DNA of 64,000 nucleotides, taken from contig CM075850.1 of assembly GCA_037975125.1 (NCBI GenBank), positions 127,677,292 through 127,741,291 of the forward strand, written 5' to 3'. A program made the position numbers and the translations under genes. This document shows positions 45,160 through 56,193 of this stretch, piece by piece. Within the stretch, counting starts at the first letter, position 1, and every line of letters starts with the position of its first letter. Below the pieces are notes generated by a model. It searched no databases, was not told the DNA's origin, and was given only the letters and a program-made list of their open reading frames with translations. Source of the stretch: Latrodectus hesperus (taxonomy: Eukaryota > Arthropoda > Arachnida > Araneae > Theridiidae).

Positions 45160-46155
45160 TAATTTCTGAAGCTACAGTTATATGTGACAAAAACTTAAAT
45201 AACGATAAAAAATACTTGTTATGAAAAAACTACAGATTATATAATTAAAATTGTATATTTCCTGAACCACATGCGTTTAGTCTTTGAACCGTAGCAAATG
45301 TTAGAATGCCTTTTAATTTCAAGAATCAACTTATGACGGAAATCATTACTCAACGAAAAAGTTGTTTCTAGGTAGAAAATATCTATATCTGAAAAAAAAA
45401 TTGTGTGAAATAAAATCAAAATAATTTTATATAAATAACAAAAATCTCTCTTGCCGATTTAAACTAACCAAAAAGTGGATGTTTTGTCATGTCTTTTTCA
45501 TTTTGCCTTTTCTGCTGTTCTATTGTTCATGTGTTAATGGCTTGAATCGGTGGAAAATGGTTTCTCAAACCGATGCTTTGCTCCTTATATACGAAATCGT
45601 TTTATTCACAGAATGAACTTCGATAAGATTCTCAGTCATTCGATGGTGAACTTCGCCTTGTTTGCTGCCGCTCTAGGAATGTAATTTGAAGGCAGGCAGC
45701 AAATCCGCCGACAAGTCGGATTGACTACGCCGTTTCAGTATGATTTGACATGGATGAAGTGTTATCTGACGTCATGGATATTTTAAACCAATGACCATCG
45801 TAATAAAGTGGCTTACGCAGGATCTCAACAGTCACGAAAGAAACAGTAATTTTATGGTTAAAAAAAATAAGAGACACGATATATTTTTTTAATGAATCAT
45901 GTTGACATATTGAAAATATAAATAGCAGAAAAATATGTGACACTTTTTAATGATTAAAATATTATTAAATAATTAGCATGGATTTAAATTAATAATTCAA
46001 TTTTATAGCCCTCATCTTTGAGCTTCAATACGTGAGTCGTTGGGTTGCATGGGGAATATGAAGTAGGTATTTGATTTCAATAAACTTACTGCATCTCCAA
46101 TGATTATTGCGGTCGCCATTTTTGCCTTTAGATCCCCAATACCCAATGTACTTTA
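45160..46155. other. non-coding stretch
   Basis: AT-rich flanks with a more complex centre at 45480-45760. No gene or repeat identified. Confidence 0.45.
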
Positions 46156-46160
46156 CTCTT

Positions 46161-46565
46161 ATAACCGAGCTCCATTGGCTCAGTTGCTTCACGCCGCTTC
46201 TTGTAAGCTCAGCAAAGTGAAACATCATTTGCCAACCACTATAAGTGAAGCATCATTCATAGTGCTTGGGAGGGTCACCACGGTGTTCTCTCCTTCACTG
46301 GGTTGCTGGAACTCCATGGGTTGGGGACGTGTCCACGTTCATCTGTGACGTCCAAAGTCCTTCCGCTGGTGTGGCGTGGATGTGGAGAGGAGGGTGCCAG
46401 CTCAGGTGTGGCCTCGTCACCTGACCGAGGTTCAAAATTACGAGGCACCTTAAAAAAGAGCAAATGGTGCTCTGATCCAAACGAAGGACGCTCTCCATTG
46501 ACTTAATTCGCACTGCCAAAGGCATAGCGAGCTTGGCTTGTCCAAGTGTCATAAACAACAACAAC
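46161..46565 (+). repeat. SINE with a different head but family A tail
   Basis: The head (gctccattggctcagttg) and the middle (ggaggagggtgcca, cctcgtcacctgac) differ from family A. From about 46465 the tail (acgaaggacgctctccattg, gcatagcgagcttggcttg, ccaagtgtcat, then (AAC)n) is the same as in family A. Confidence 0.8.
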
Positions 46566-46603
46566 TCTTATAAGCCAGGTTTTTTATAAATACTTAAACG
46601 AAA

Positions 46604-47092
46604 TGAAATCCACCCCATTAGTGGTCGAATAATATTCTTCAGAGTGAAATGTCATAGGTTTGATCCCAGTTATTGGCTTTCTACATGCATGCCCGTCACG
46701 GTAAGTGCCTGGGTGTTTTCCAAGATACCTCCTTGTGAAAAGTATCCATGGAAAGCCCTCCCCCCGAAGGCAAGTGCGCAGTGGACGTTGTTGCTGGCGC
46801 ACCAGCATGCAGTTTAGAAACAGAGACCAAGCAGAAGACCTCCCACTACTTGACTTGCCAACCCCAACGGTATCTTTTCACTTAAAGGACATTGACACCA
46901 CGACCTATTTAACATGCAATCTTTGGTGTCAGGTTACTTCTCATTCTCTTCACATGATGGCGCTGCAGTCTTTGGGAGGGAGGAGAGGAGGGAGTCCGCT
47001 CCGGTTGAGGGAGATTGACTTTGACCAGCGAACGAAGAGGTGTAGCTGGCACTCCTTGGGTGTATGTTCTGTTGGCCGTGTAGAGCCATAAT
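46604..47092 (+). repeat. SINE-like repeat, family D
   Basis: Begins with a tRNA-like head (ttagtggtcgaa, ggtttgatcccag). A long, GC-richer body follows. It shares a block with 42026-42076, which shows it is repeated. The open frame 46705-47091 inside it has no protein-family features. Confidence 0.65.
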
Positions 47093-47104
47093 CAAATTTC
47101 TATA

Positions 47105-47669
47105 ATCACTTTGACCTCATTCGAATTATCAGAACGTCATGCATTCATTTGACCAAAGTCGCACATGACGTTCTGATGCGTCGTTGAGAATGAGACAATA
47201 TTTAACATGTTCATTCTTGTTTATTTCAAAGTAACAATGATAGTGATATGAAACCAAGATGCAAAAGACGTACAAGATACTTATCAAGCAGTGATAGCGA
47301 ATCTTCTCCTGAGAAATTAGATCAATGGATTTGGGAAGAAAAAGACAATGTACCTAATGTAAAACGGTTTCGTGAAGTGCCTGGAATAAATCCTTTGTGT
47401 CTGCGAAGGCTAGGTGCTCATCCTAAACTTTTGGATGTTTTGAATGAAGTCCTCAATAGTGATTTTTGGAATAGCATAGTGGAAGAGACAAATAGATATG
47501 CCAGACAAGTGATAGAAAAAGGTTTTGGAAAAAAAAAGAAACAAAAGGTATGAGCCAATAAATTCTAATAATGGCATAAAATATGCTGTTCTTACAAATT
47601 ACTCTACCCCAAAAAATTAAATGTGCTCCAAATGCAAAAAATTATTCGAATAAATGTGCATCCAAAGGG
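47105..47669 (+). mobile_element. piggyBac-derived element, internally deleted
   Basis: The right end reads, reverse-complemented, ccctttggatgcacattt directly inside TTAA (47670-47673), the piggyBac end and target type. The left end is uncertain: a cactttgacc...attcgaattat segment near 47107 resembles the right end but no flanking TTAA is seen. A subterminal inverted repeat of 13 bp (tcagaacgtcatg 47129-47141 and catgacgttctga 47164-47176) lies near the left side. Confidence 0.78.
47248..47553 (+). CDS. piggyBac transposase N-terminal fragment, 101 aa
   Basis: An uninterrupted frame from [20 protein letters not shown], an acidic serine-rich start, through FREVPGINP to [20 protein letters not shown]. 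The VEETNRYA motif marks the start of the piggyBac DDE_Tnp_1_7 domain. The frame then ends with a lysine-rich tail ([10 protein letters not shown]) and a stop. The catalytic DDD domain, the C-terminal cysteine-rich finger and about 450 residues are absent, so it cannot transpose by itself. It may be simple decay by deletion or an N-terminal-only product that affects related elements; the sequence does not decide. Confidence 0.8.
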   Translation: MKPRCKRRTRYLSSSDSESSPEKLDQWIWEEKDNVPNVKRFREVPGINPLCLRRLGAHPKLLDVLNEVLNSDFWNSIVEETNRYARQVIEKGFGKKKKQKV

Positions 47670-47673
47670 TTAA

Positions 47674-49120
47674 TTATTATAATTAATGTACAATACTATT
47701 AATTATTAATTTTAATCTTTAAATACATGTTTGTATTTGTTCGAGTTGTGCTTTTTTCTACAGAACAGACAATACACCATCCATAGTGAAAACGATGGAT
47801 TTTTGGATAGAACGGTATTCGAACTCATTACCTTCTGATAAATGAAATTGACGAGATAAATGAAAACCACTGCAGCCCATAGGGTGGACGGTAAAATGTC
47901 TTACAGTGATCTTTCATTACAGTTCCAAACGAAATATCAAATAAAAATCACCAAAGAGAAAAAAAAATGGTGATAAATCAGGTAATCTGTATGCCCAAGA
48001 AAACGGATCGAATTTATCATCTTCAACAATGATGAAGGTAGGCAGAAGATAATATTAAAAAATAGCGGAAAGAAGTTATCCACAATATTTATGAAAGAAC
48101 AGCTACTCAAATATAAAAGGGAAATCACTTATAAATGGAACTTTTCACATAAAAAATGTACCAACTCTATTCATTAATTAATGTGTTACAGGATTATTTA
48201 TATCTTCATTATTATGAATGATTGAATATTAAATTATGTCAGCCAGACACTTTACCTTGTATAACGAAAAATGTACTTTTAAACGCAATAAGTATACAAT
48301 TGAAGGAAGTACGTATCAATGTTATGTTTGGATACGTTTATTGTTTGAAATCTGTCTTCTCAGTCTAAAATAAGTAATCAATAGAAGTTTAATAAGTTAT
48401 GCCATCAATTATATTTTTGATTATCATATTTACGTTTCAATGGATAGCTATGTTATCGTGCTTTTATTTTATTTTTTTAAATCTCATTAACGAAACTGTT
48501 TGTTTCACGTACATCATTCATTCTAAAATGAGATTAATAGCATATATATAAAATATCTAATTTTAGAGAATAAGAAAAGAATTTATGTTTTAGATTTAAA
48601 ATTTTTCTCTTTTAAATAGATTGGAAAGGGATTTTATAACAATTTTAAATGAATACATTTTAGAGATCATTCATTATAAGATATTGTTTCTACATAAAGA
48701 GGAGTTTTTAAACCTATAAACTTTAATTCGTAAGAATAAATTTTTTCATTTGTTTGTTTTGCACGAATAAATAAGATAAAATGTATAATCTGCATGAAAT
48801 ATAAACACATTTTCTTTAAAATTTAAATACATTATAAATTTTAAATTACTTTTTATTGTTAATGCAATGGATTTTAATAAACGTGCTTTTGGAATTACCG
48901 CAAATAAATATTTATAGGATGTCCAATAAATTCATTAATAGTTTAGAAATTCATAAAAGGGGAATTATTTAAATACTAATATGTTGTTTTTGAAGAAAAC
49001 TTTATTACCTTAAAAATTAGTCTATGTTTACACCTGTAGAATGTACTCTATTCAAGTAAAGATTGATTAAAAACTAAGTTTGATTACAAATATCGATAGA
49101 TAAAATTTTAACACCGATTC
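47674..49120. other. AT-rich non-coding stretch
   Basis: No gene recognised. The segment 47761-47900 is more complex and might be a SINE remnant, but no clear box B is visible. Confidence 0.45.
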
Positions 49121-49387
49121 CTAACGTGTGATTAGCTTAAAAGTCTTGACTTCAAAATTAAATACCTCAATAACAAAGATCATTTGAGTTATGCGGTAAA
49201 CGGTACGTTTATTAGCAAAAGTGTAAAAATGATGTACAGAAGTTTCGAAAATTTAGTTATAAAACTGTTAACAGATGGCGCTGTAGTCGCTATGTTATTT
49301 TATAAATAGCCTGTATAACGTGCATCGAAGTTTAAAGCGATCACGACTGTTGGATAGTGAACAGAGGCTAGCCTAGAAATTGAAACA

Positions 49388-50810
49388 ATGTATTCTACTG
49401 AGCAACTTGTTTTTTTTTTTTTGGTACTGGAATAGTACAGATTAGAACACAGTCCTACGGCAACAAGGCCCAATTTTCAAAACCGATTCGATGTTCCAGT
49501 TGGACCCGAAAACCATTCGCATTCTCTTCGCCAAATTCGAACGGACTAGCAGCGTGGATGATGATCGAAAGTGAAATGTTGGGCCTACGCAAACTGTAGT
49601 CATCCCTGAAAATACAGCCAAAGTTTGTGGAATTGTTCAGTAAAATCCTTAGAAAAGCATCCGAAGAGTTGCTTCAGAGGCTGGTTTGAAGTACACGAGC
49701 ACGCAAAAAGCATTGAAAGATTTGATGTTTCCATACAAAATCCAAAGTCATCAGGCTGTACCCATGAAAGCTGAGCGACAAAGGGTTGACTTGGCGAATC
49801 AGATTCCCACAGTGATCGACAACGAAGGATTTGACGTGGGCTGGATCTGGTTCCCAGATGAAGCTCATTTCCACTTGTATGGTACTGTAAATAAACAAAA
49901 CTGGAGATTTCGGGGTTCCGAAAATTTTTATTTGAGTGAAGAGAAATCACTGCATTCTCCTAAAGTTACTATATGGTCTGTGGTATGCGTCAGAGGCATT
50001 ATCGGCCTCCTTTTCAAGCGAGAAAATATTACTACTGAACGTTACCTTAGATGAAGGAAGAGAAAACATTGGCGATTTTTGAGAGAAAGGTCCTAAGAAC
50101 GATTTTTGGTGTTGTCCCGGAAAATAACACCTGGCAAAAAAGGTATCACTTTGAACAAATCTATGGAGAAAAAGACATCCTTAAATCAATAAAACTATCT
50201 AGAATGAGATGAGCAGGCCACCTCATGAGAATGTGTACAGAGAGAACACCAATAAAGGTCTTCAACACCACCCCTTTCTGTAGTAAACCAAGAGGAAGAC
50301 CCAAAAAGAGATGGAAGGACTGCCTGGAAGAAGACTTCAACATACTTAAAGTCAAGAACTTGAGGTCGATTTCTAGAAAAGGGGCGGAATGGCAGAGACT
50401 TCTGAAGAAGGCCCAGGCCCACAAAGGGCTGTCGTGCCAATGCTGATGATGATGGTGAACGTTACCTTACAATTTTGTAGCAATTTATCAGCACACAACT
50501 TGCGTTGGAGGATCGACCAGGTACAGTCTGGTTAATACAAGGTGGGACTCGAGCACATAGAACAGATAATGTTTTGCACTTTCTTCAAGAATTCTTTGGG
50601 AATAGAGTTACTGCGTTAGATTATCCGAAATTTATTGCACAGAAATTGATTAGCCTCCATATTCTCCCGATCTGTCTCCTTGAGACTTCTTTCTGCGGGG
50701 CGCATTGAAAACACTATCACAACAATCCCGATATTCTGAATGAGCTTGAATCGGAGATTGGCGACGTCATTGTTTCAAACGGTGAACATTTTGCAAAAAT
50801 TGCGTCCTGA
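49388..50810 (+). pseudogene. DUF4817-family transposase, interrupted
   Basis: Starts MYSTEQLV, the usual start of this family in spiders and insects. A T run (49409-49421) and a stop at 49434 break the HTH region. The middle is well preserved at 49686-50054: KYTSTQKALKD, FPYKIQSHQAVPMKAERQRV, then the first catalytic site FPDEAHFHLYG and NKQNWRF. An RTE fragment interrupts the gene after RENITTERYL. The gene resumes as EDRPGTVWLIQGGTRAHRTD, where the second catalytic aspartate (normally QDGARPH) is glycine. The third site, SP-DFF, follows a stop near 50684. It ends NGEHFAKIAS at 50810. Confidence 0.88.
50050..50455 (+). mobile_element. RTE-type LINE fragment with 14-bp duplication
   Basis: Flanked by tgaacgttacctta at 50036-50049 and 50456-50469. 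Encodes the extreme C-terminus of an RTE-like reverse transcriptase: LAIFERKVLRTIFGVVPEN, a stop, then GHLMRMCTERTPIKVF, PRGRPKKRWKDCLEEDFNIL and WQRLLKKAQAHKGLS. It ends in a tgatgatgatgg run in place of poly(A). A very short 5'-truncated copy. Confidence 0.92.
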
Positions 50811-51051
50811 TTGCAAAGACTGCTTGGCTTTATTATTTTTTTTTAGATTCCTTTCACAGTTTTCAGCGCAGAACGCCATTTGTTAACAATTTTTGTAACT
50901 AAATTTTCGAAACTTCTGTACATTATTTTTCAGTTTTGCTAATAAACGAGCCGTTTACCGCATAATTCTATTGATCTTTGTTGTTAAAATATTTAATTTT
51001 GAAATTAGGGCTTATTTGCTACTCACCCTGTAAGACAATAAAACATATTTT

Positions 51052-52080
51052 TTAGATACAGAGGATTTTTTTTATTACCCTATTAAGCAGACAGATTTCG
51101 ATGGACAACATGAATCTAACTTTAGTGTAAAATTGTGATTTAGAAAAATAATGGTTATTTGCTGTTTATTTAAATGTTGATATTTATATAACTTAATTAA
51201 AAGTGCTTTTTTACTCTACGAAATGAAGTATTGTAGAGCTGTAAGAAAAATGGAAGTTAGAATATAACAAAATAAATCATTTATCACGACATTACACATG
51301 ATTAAAACAGTTACAAAAGAAAATACTAAAAAATAATAAACAAGGTTATATATTACCAGTATGGTACAAATAATAAACAAAGTTATTTATTTATGAACTT
51401 GATGGTTCGGCTTCCATTCTTCACGTCTCTCTTCTATTCTATCTATCTCTGTTTCTTATTGACTATTGAATATTTTGTAAGTTCACTCACTATATTAGGC
51501 AGTAACACCATCTCTTGTCAGTAGAGTTAATATAGATCTGTTGCAGTATCACATAGAATTCAACAAAAAATAAATCGGTTGAGGTGTGTTAAAAAGTTAA
51601 AAAATTTTTTTTTTAATTCATAAGTTACTTAATACTGAAGTTGAGAATGGTTACATCAAAGTACGAATGGATCCCGATCTGCAGCGTACTGGAGAAATGG
51701 AAAACACATTCGAAACTATAAAAATAAATCATATATATAGATACAGGATTTTTATTACCATATTAGGCAGTCCGCTTTCAATGGAAAGCACATATCTAGA
51801 TTTTAGGAAAAAATTGTAAATTAGAAAAATATTGGCAATTACAGTATTTTTAAAATTGTTGGTATTTACTCAGCAAAGTTCAAAACAATATTTTGCCTTT
51901 TGTGTGTATTGTGAGGTTTTGATCAACTAAAAACAAATCAAACGAGGGGTGTGAAAGTTGAAAATGCTCTTTATTTGCGAATTTACTAAATATTGAATTT
52001 GGGAATACTTTCGGTGTTGGAATGGATTCCATGGCGTATTGGGGAAACAAAAAGCACATTCGAAAACAATGTTTTTTTTA
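51052..52080. repeat. Diverged direct duplication (A-B, A-B)
   Basis: Block A at 51052-51190 recurs at 51738-51875 (tagata-agga-tttttattac, tatta-gcag, agattt/aaaattgtaa, agaaaaat). Block B at 51545-51720 recurs at 51905-52075 (gtgt...aagtt, ttgagaatg/ttgggaata, gcgta-tggggaaa and gcacattcgaaa). Between the first A and B there is about 350 bp of unique DNA. Confidence 0.7.
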
Positions 52081-52161
52081 TAAAAATTCAAAATAATTAG
52101 CTGTCTTAAAAATACCTTATGGGAGTTTAGAAAGATAGAGGATTCAATACCGCGTACATAT

Positions 52162-52736
52162 TGTTACAAATTTATAAATAATGATTGTATTTGCCTTAAA
52201 ATATCTTAGACAGATCGGAAATACTCGCATTTTGTGCAAAAATTGTGGTATTTAGACGTGCTGTAGTTTAAAAGCGGGTTTCCTAATGATTTGGCGACTT
52301 GGCAACAGTTGGCAAGATTCTTGGCGACTTGGCGAGAAATAGATATTTCTGGAAACATCCATCACCTAAGCTCTAGGTCCAATATTTAGCGAGATAGCCT
52401 AGAAGCTTCCAGAACCTTGGCGAAACTGGTAGATTTCTTCGCCAAGTCAGGCATAAATACCGCAACACGACATGGAAGAAGCAGTTTTTTTGTGAATACA
52501 GTCAGTGAGTGAAGACGATTAGTTGCGAATGCTAGTTGTTCTCTGTCTGAGGTGTTTGAGACCTGTGATTGGAAGCTGTTTCTTGTTATATCTGACGAAT
52601 TGTAGTTGTATAATTGTGATTGTTACAGCGGGAATTTCTTACATCTAGTGAAATTTTTACGAATAAAAGTCTTGTGTTCATTAAGTGGTTGCTTTATTCA
52701 ACTCTCAATCGACACGAACCCGTGAAGCTCGGTACA
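52162..52736 (+). mobile_element. Solo LTR of an LTR retrotransposon
   Basis: 575 bp starting tgttac and ending ggtaca, flanked by atat on both sides (52158-52161 and 52737-52740). Inside, in the right order, are a TATA-like cataaata (52452-52459) and a polyadenylation signal aataaa (52662-52667). No gag, pol, primer-binding site or second LTR adjoins, so it is a solo LTR. The family (Gypsy-like by its features) is inferred. Confidence 0.72.
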
Positions 52737-52740
52737 ATAT

Positions 52741-53926
52741 TTTTGGTACTAGTAGAATATATCTTAGCAATTTTTTTCCGTCTCCAAGCACTTTTAACTC
52801 TGTTGCCACTTAAAAAAACCGTATATATGATACAAATATCACTTAAAACACGAGAAAAAAATTATTTTTGCATTTTATCCCACCCTGAGCTCCGGACAAA
52901 ATTTTGGTGGATACTCAGATTGAAGAGGAATTATTATTTAATTTTTCTGTAATCTGTTATAAGCATGTAGTATTTTCTATTTCATCTAATCTTTTCTCTA
53001 TCAAAAGACATTTACATTTGAGAAATTCTTTTTAATGTAGGTATGTAGGATTTACCAAAGCATCACTAAATGTCGCTAGTTGATAGCGAGCATCGCGTAT
53101 GCTCCCAAATAGTTGTAAGTAAGGATAGTTAGCGACGAGTAAGTGTTGCATTTTAGTAACTGAGTTACTTGGTATTGCGGATGCGAGCAGGTGGTCCGCC
53201 GATCATAATGTTTTGATAGATGTCGTTTCCAATGAGAATAGACCCTACAACAAAATAGCTTTGTAATGTTACTGTTTCTCCAACATTTGCCTAATTAAAA
53301 TGTGTCCGTTTTAAAACTGTGTTTTGTATATGAACGAACCACTGGCACACAAAATATATATATACCTATATGTGTGTGTGTTGCAATAAAAGAGATTAAA
53401 AAATCGGTGATTTGAATAATCTCTGGTGTTTGTATAATAATCCATATTTAATTTTAAGTTCTTTTTGTGTAGACGTATATGAAAATGAAGTATTTACTGA
53501 AATAACACACATACAAGTTAGACTTTATTTTATTTTTAGATATTTTGATCATTTTGTATTTTTTTAATACCTTTTATGCCAGGTATATATAACTTAGGCT
53601 ATTACCTAATACATCTGTGGAAGTGATTGCGTCAAAAAGCCACTGTTATTCAAATTTTTAAATTGAAAGATCATTGTAAGTTTTATTCTAAATCATCATG
53701 TTGTCAATTTGAAAAAAATTCTTAAAAATAAAATGTTTAATATTACCTTAAAATATTTACTTTTTTGAATCAAAATATCATTTCCGTACAAAATAATCAG
53801 ATTTTATCACATTTCCCATGACAAGCTGGGGATTATGTATAATTACAGCTAAAAGTGGTAAATATTCATTAATTTATCACATTTACCGATTAGTGGTGAT
53901 AATAAATAATCACTGGTTAGTACTGG

Positions 53927-53928
<2 letters not shown>
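52741..53928. other. non-coding stretch
   Basis: Contains a more complex patch at 53035-53240 with mild CpG content. No recognised gene. Confidence 0.45.
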
Positions 53929-54013
<85 letters not shown>

Positions 54014-54066
54014 GTATGTATGTATGTATGTATGTATATAATGTATATATATATATATACATATAT
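53929..54066. repeat. (TA)n plus (TATG)n microsatellite
   Basis: TA for about 79 bp, then five to six TATG units near 54010-54037, then TA-rich again. Confidence 0.97.
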
Positions 54067-54069
54067 GTA

Positions 54070-55488
54070 CCCTCACCTATACTTTTTTAAATTTTTTATA
54101 GTTTTAAATACATGACATTCATATAAAATTGAAAGGAAATATTATTTACATGTAGTTGTTGTTTATCCGGTAAATATCTGACATAAATCTATTCCAAAAT
54201 ATTGTTCACTGCCTGAATATCTATCTATGTATTTTTGTGTATATCTATTTGTCTGTCTGTCTGTATATTTATCTATCTATGTGTATATCTATTTGTAGAG
54301 AACCAGTTTGCAGTTGATGTAAACTTATTCATAATTAAGTATATTGATTAACATAAAAATATCATGTGAGTTAAATTTCTTATGAAATATCAGCCTGCAA
54401 GTTTTGTTCCATTTCGTCGATGTAATTCTTGAGGAAAAAGCACTTTTGGCGACAACACGCGGGAAGTTGATATATCTATAGGAGGAAGTTGCTTAAAAAT
54501 TTCGACTACTACGTAATTTTCTTTGCGACATGAAAATTTAAACTTTCATCTACTGAAATTCTTTCTTAAAAATGTCCTGCCTGGATGTTGAAGAAAACCC
54601 TCTCGACGGCATTGCAATCCATGATCTCATTAATATTGGTAAAATCCTAGTAGATGATGCGGTTTTGGCGCGATATTTATTTTTGTCTCTAGCCATTACA
54701 CAAGTTTCGCCAAATCAAATTCGAAATCTGAAATTTCCCTATTGAATATCATCTCCCGCAGAATATTAAATTGAATTTCTGAGCAGAATTTTAAAAGAAA
54801 TTTACAAGCAGAATTCTTGAAAAAGTATTCAAGCGAAATTGTAGAAATTTTCAAAAAAAAAAATACGGAGAGAAATTTTCAACTGAGTTTTAAAAAAGTA
54901 TGTACTATACTTTAAAAATATAGAAGGTATTATCTATAAGATACAAGAGTAACACAAAATCTCCAGTCGAGTTCCTTCATCACCAGAATTTTACACGTAA
55001 AATATCTCAAATCACTCACCAACATTTATAAATTCATTATAAAGGAATTATTTACAGATTTAGCTAACTTGTATTAGAATTTACCATAGCATTGATATTC
55101 TATTTGCCTCTCGATTAACTTCTTTCTTAAGTCTAATAAATTTTAAGAAAGCTTCTAAAATGTTTAAGATAAGACAAAGGAAATAAAACGGTTCTAAAAC
55201 CAAAAAGTTGCATATCGTTAAAAGAAACACTCATTTCTTAGTTCTATGTCTCTTTTCAAGCCATCGAATATAAGATGAATATTCGAGAGACAGTTTTCTC
55301 AGAATAAATAATCAACTGAAAAAAATATTGTCCTCTATTTCACCAAAAATAACGACTCCATCTAAAAATGAATGACATTTACTTTTTCCAACCAATGAAA
55401 AAAGAATATTATCGAATGTTTAAAAAACGCAAATAATGCATTGTGAAACAGTCAATTCATTGACTGAAACTTACAACAATCTGAAAGG

Positions 55489-55519
<31 letters not shown>

Positions 55520-56190
55520 TGATGAATCCGATCTGTCGTAATGACGCACAATGTGGGTCGTTGCTCTTGTGTCATGTTTTATGCGTCGAGACGATTTTTT
55601 CTTCCCCCTTTTTTTATCGCCAACAGATTGACAATATCATTTCTTTGCCAGCAATTATAATAATGGAGAAAAGAGGGTGAAAATGGTGTCAAAGACGTTT
55701 TAAGAAGGATAAAAGGAACAAAGTCTTTCTCTTTCTGAGCCCTTAAATCTATAATTCGCCAGTTGGACAGCTTACGACAAGGTGGTTGATTTCCTCCTTG
55801 GTATCGGATTCGATAAAAGGGAGGGGGAGAGACATCATCTCGTTATTCAAGCATGTATTGCATTAATGCGATTAAAGGAAGGAAAGTAATCTATGGAGTG
55901 CTTTAACAATTAAAAAAAAGTGATAATGGTTTAATCCCTTGGTCACCTTGTTGAAGCAAATTTCTGACATCGCATTTGCCTGAGAAAATAATCTAATCAG
56001 AAAATAATTTAAGTGTGATAAATTTTTAATATTAGTTAATAAATTGTAAAATCAATATATATAACTTTAAGATGTCTAATAAAACTTAATTTTGCTTAAA
56101 TTTGGTTACTAATATGCAGATTGACAAACATTAAAATTAAATGGAAAAAAAAACCCATTATCTGTTTCAATAGTTTTGTTTCTGTTAAAT
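54070..56190. other. non-coding stretch
   Basis: Includes a short duplicated tatct block at 54215-54297, a long T tract at 55490-55512, and a more complex segment at 55515-55870. No coding evidence. Confidence 0.45.
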
Positions 56191-56193
56191 ATA

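Larger units (their letters stand above)
49124..51030 (+). mobile_element. DUF4817-type Tc1/mariner element
   Basis: Long inverted ends of about 155 bp: the block with atgcggtaaacgg, cgtttattagcaaaa and gtacagaagtttcgaaaatt occurs at 49190-49262 and inverted at 50890-50970. The outermost right end is ctactcaccctg next to TA (51031-51032). The left end is diverged but alignable, next to TA (49122-49123). Removing the RTE insert and its duplicated bases leaves about 1.49 kb. The transposase is broken. Confidence 0.88.

Noticed and set aside
46705..47091. 128-aa ORF
   Set aside because: Lies inside a SINE-like repeat, overlaps frames on the other strand and has no family features.
52620..52952. 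110-aa ORF crossing the solo LTR's right end
   Set aside because: Begins inside the LTR and shows no gag or other protein motif.
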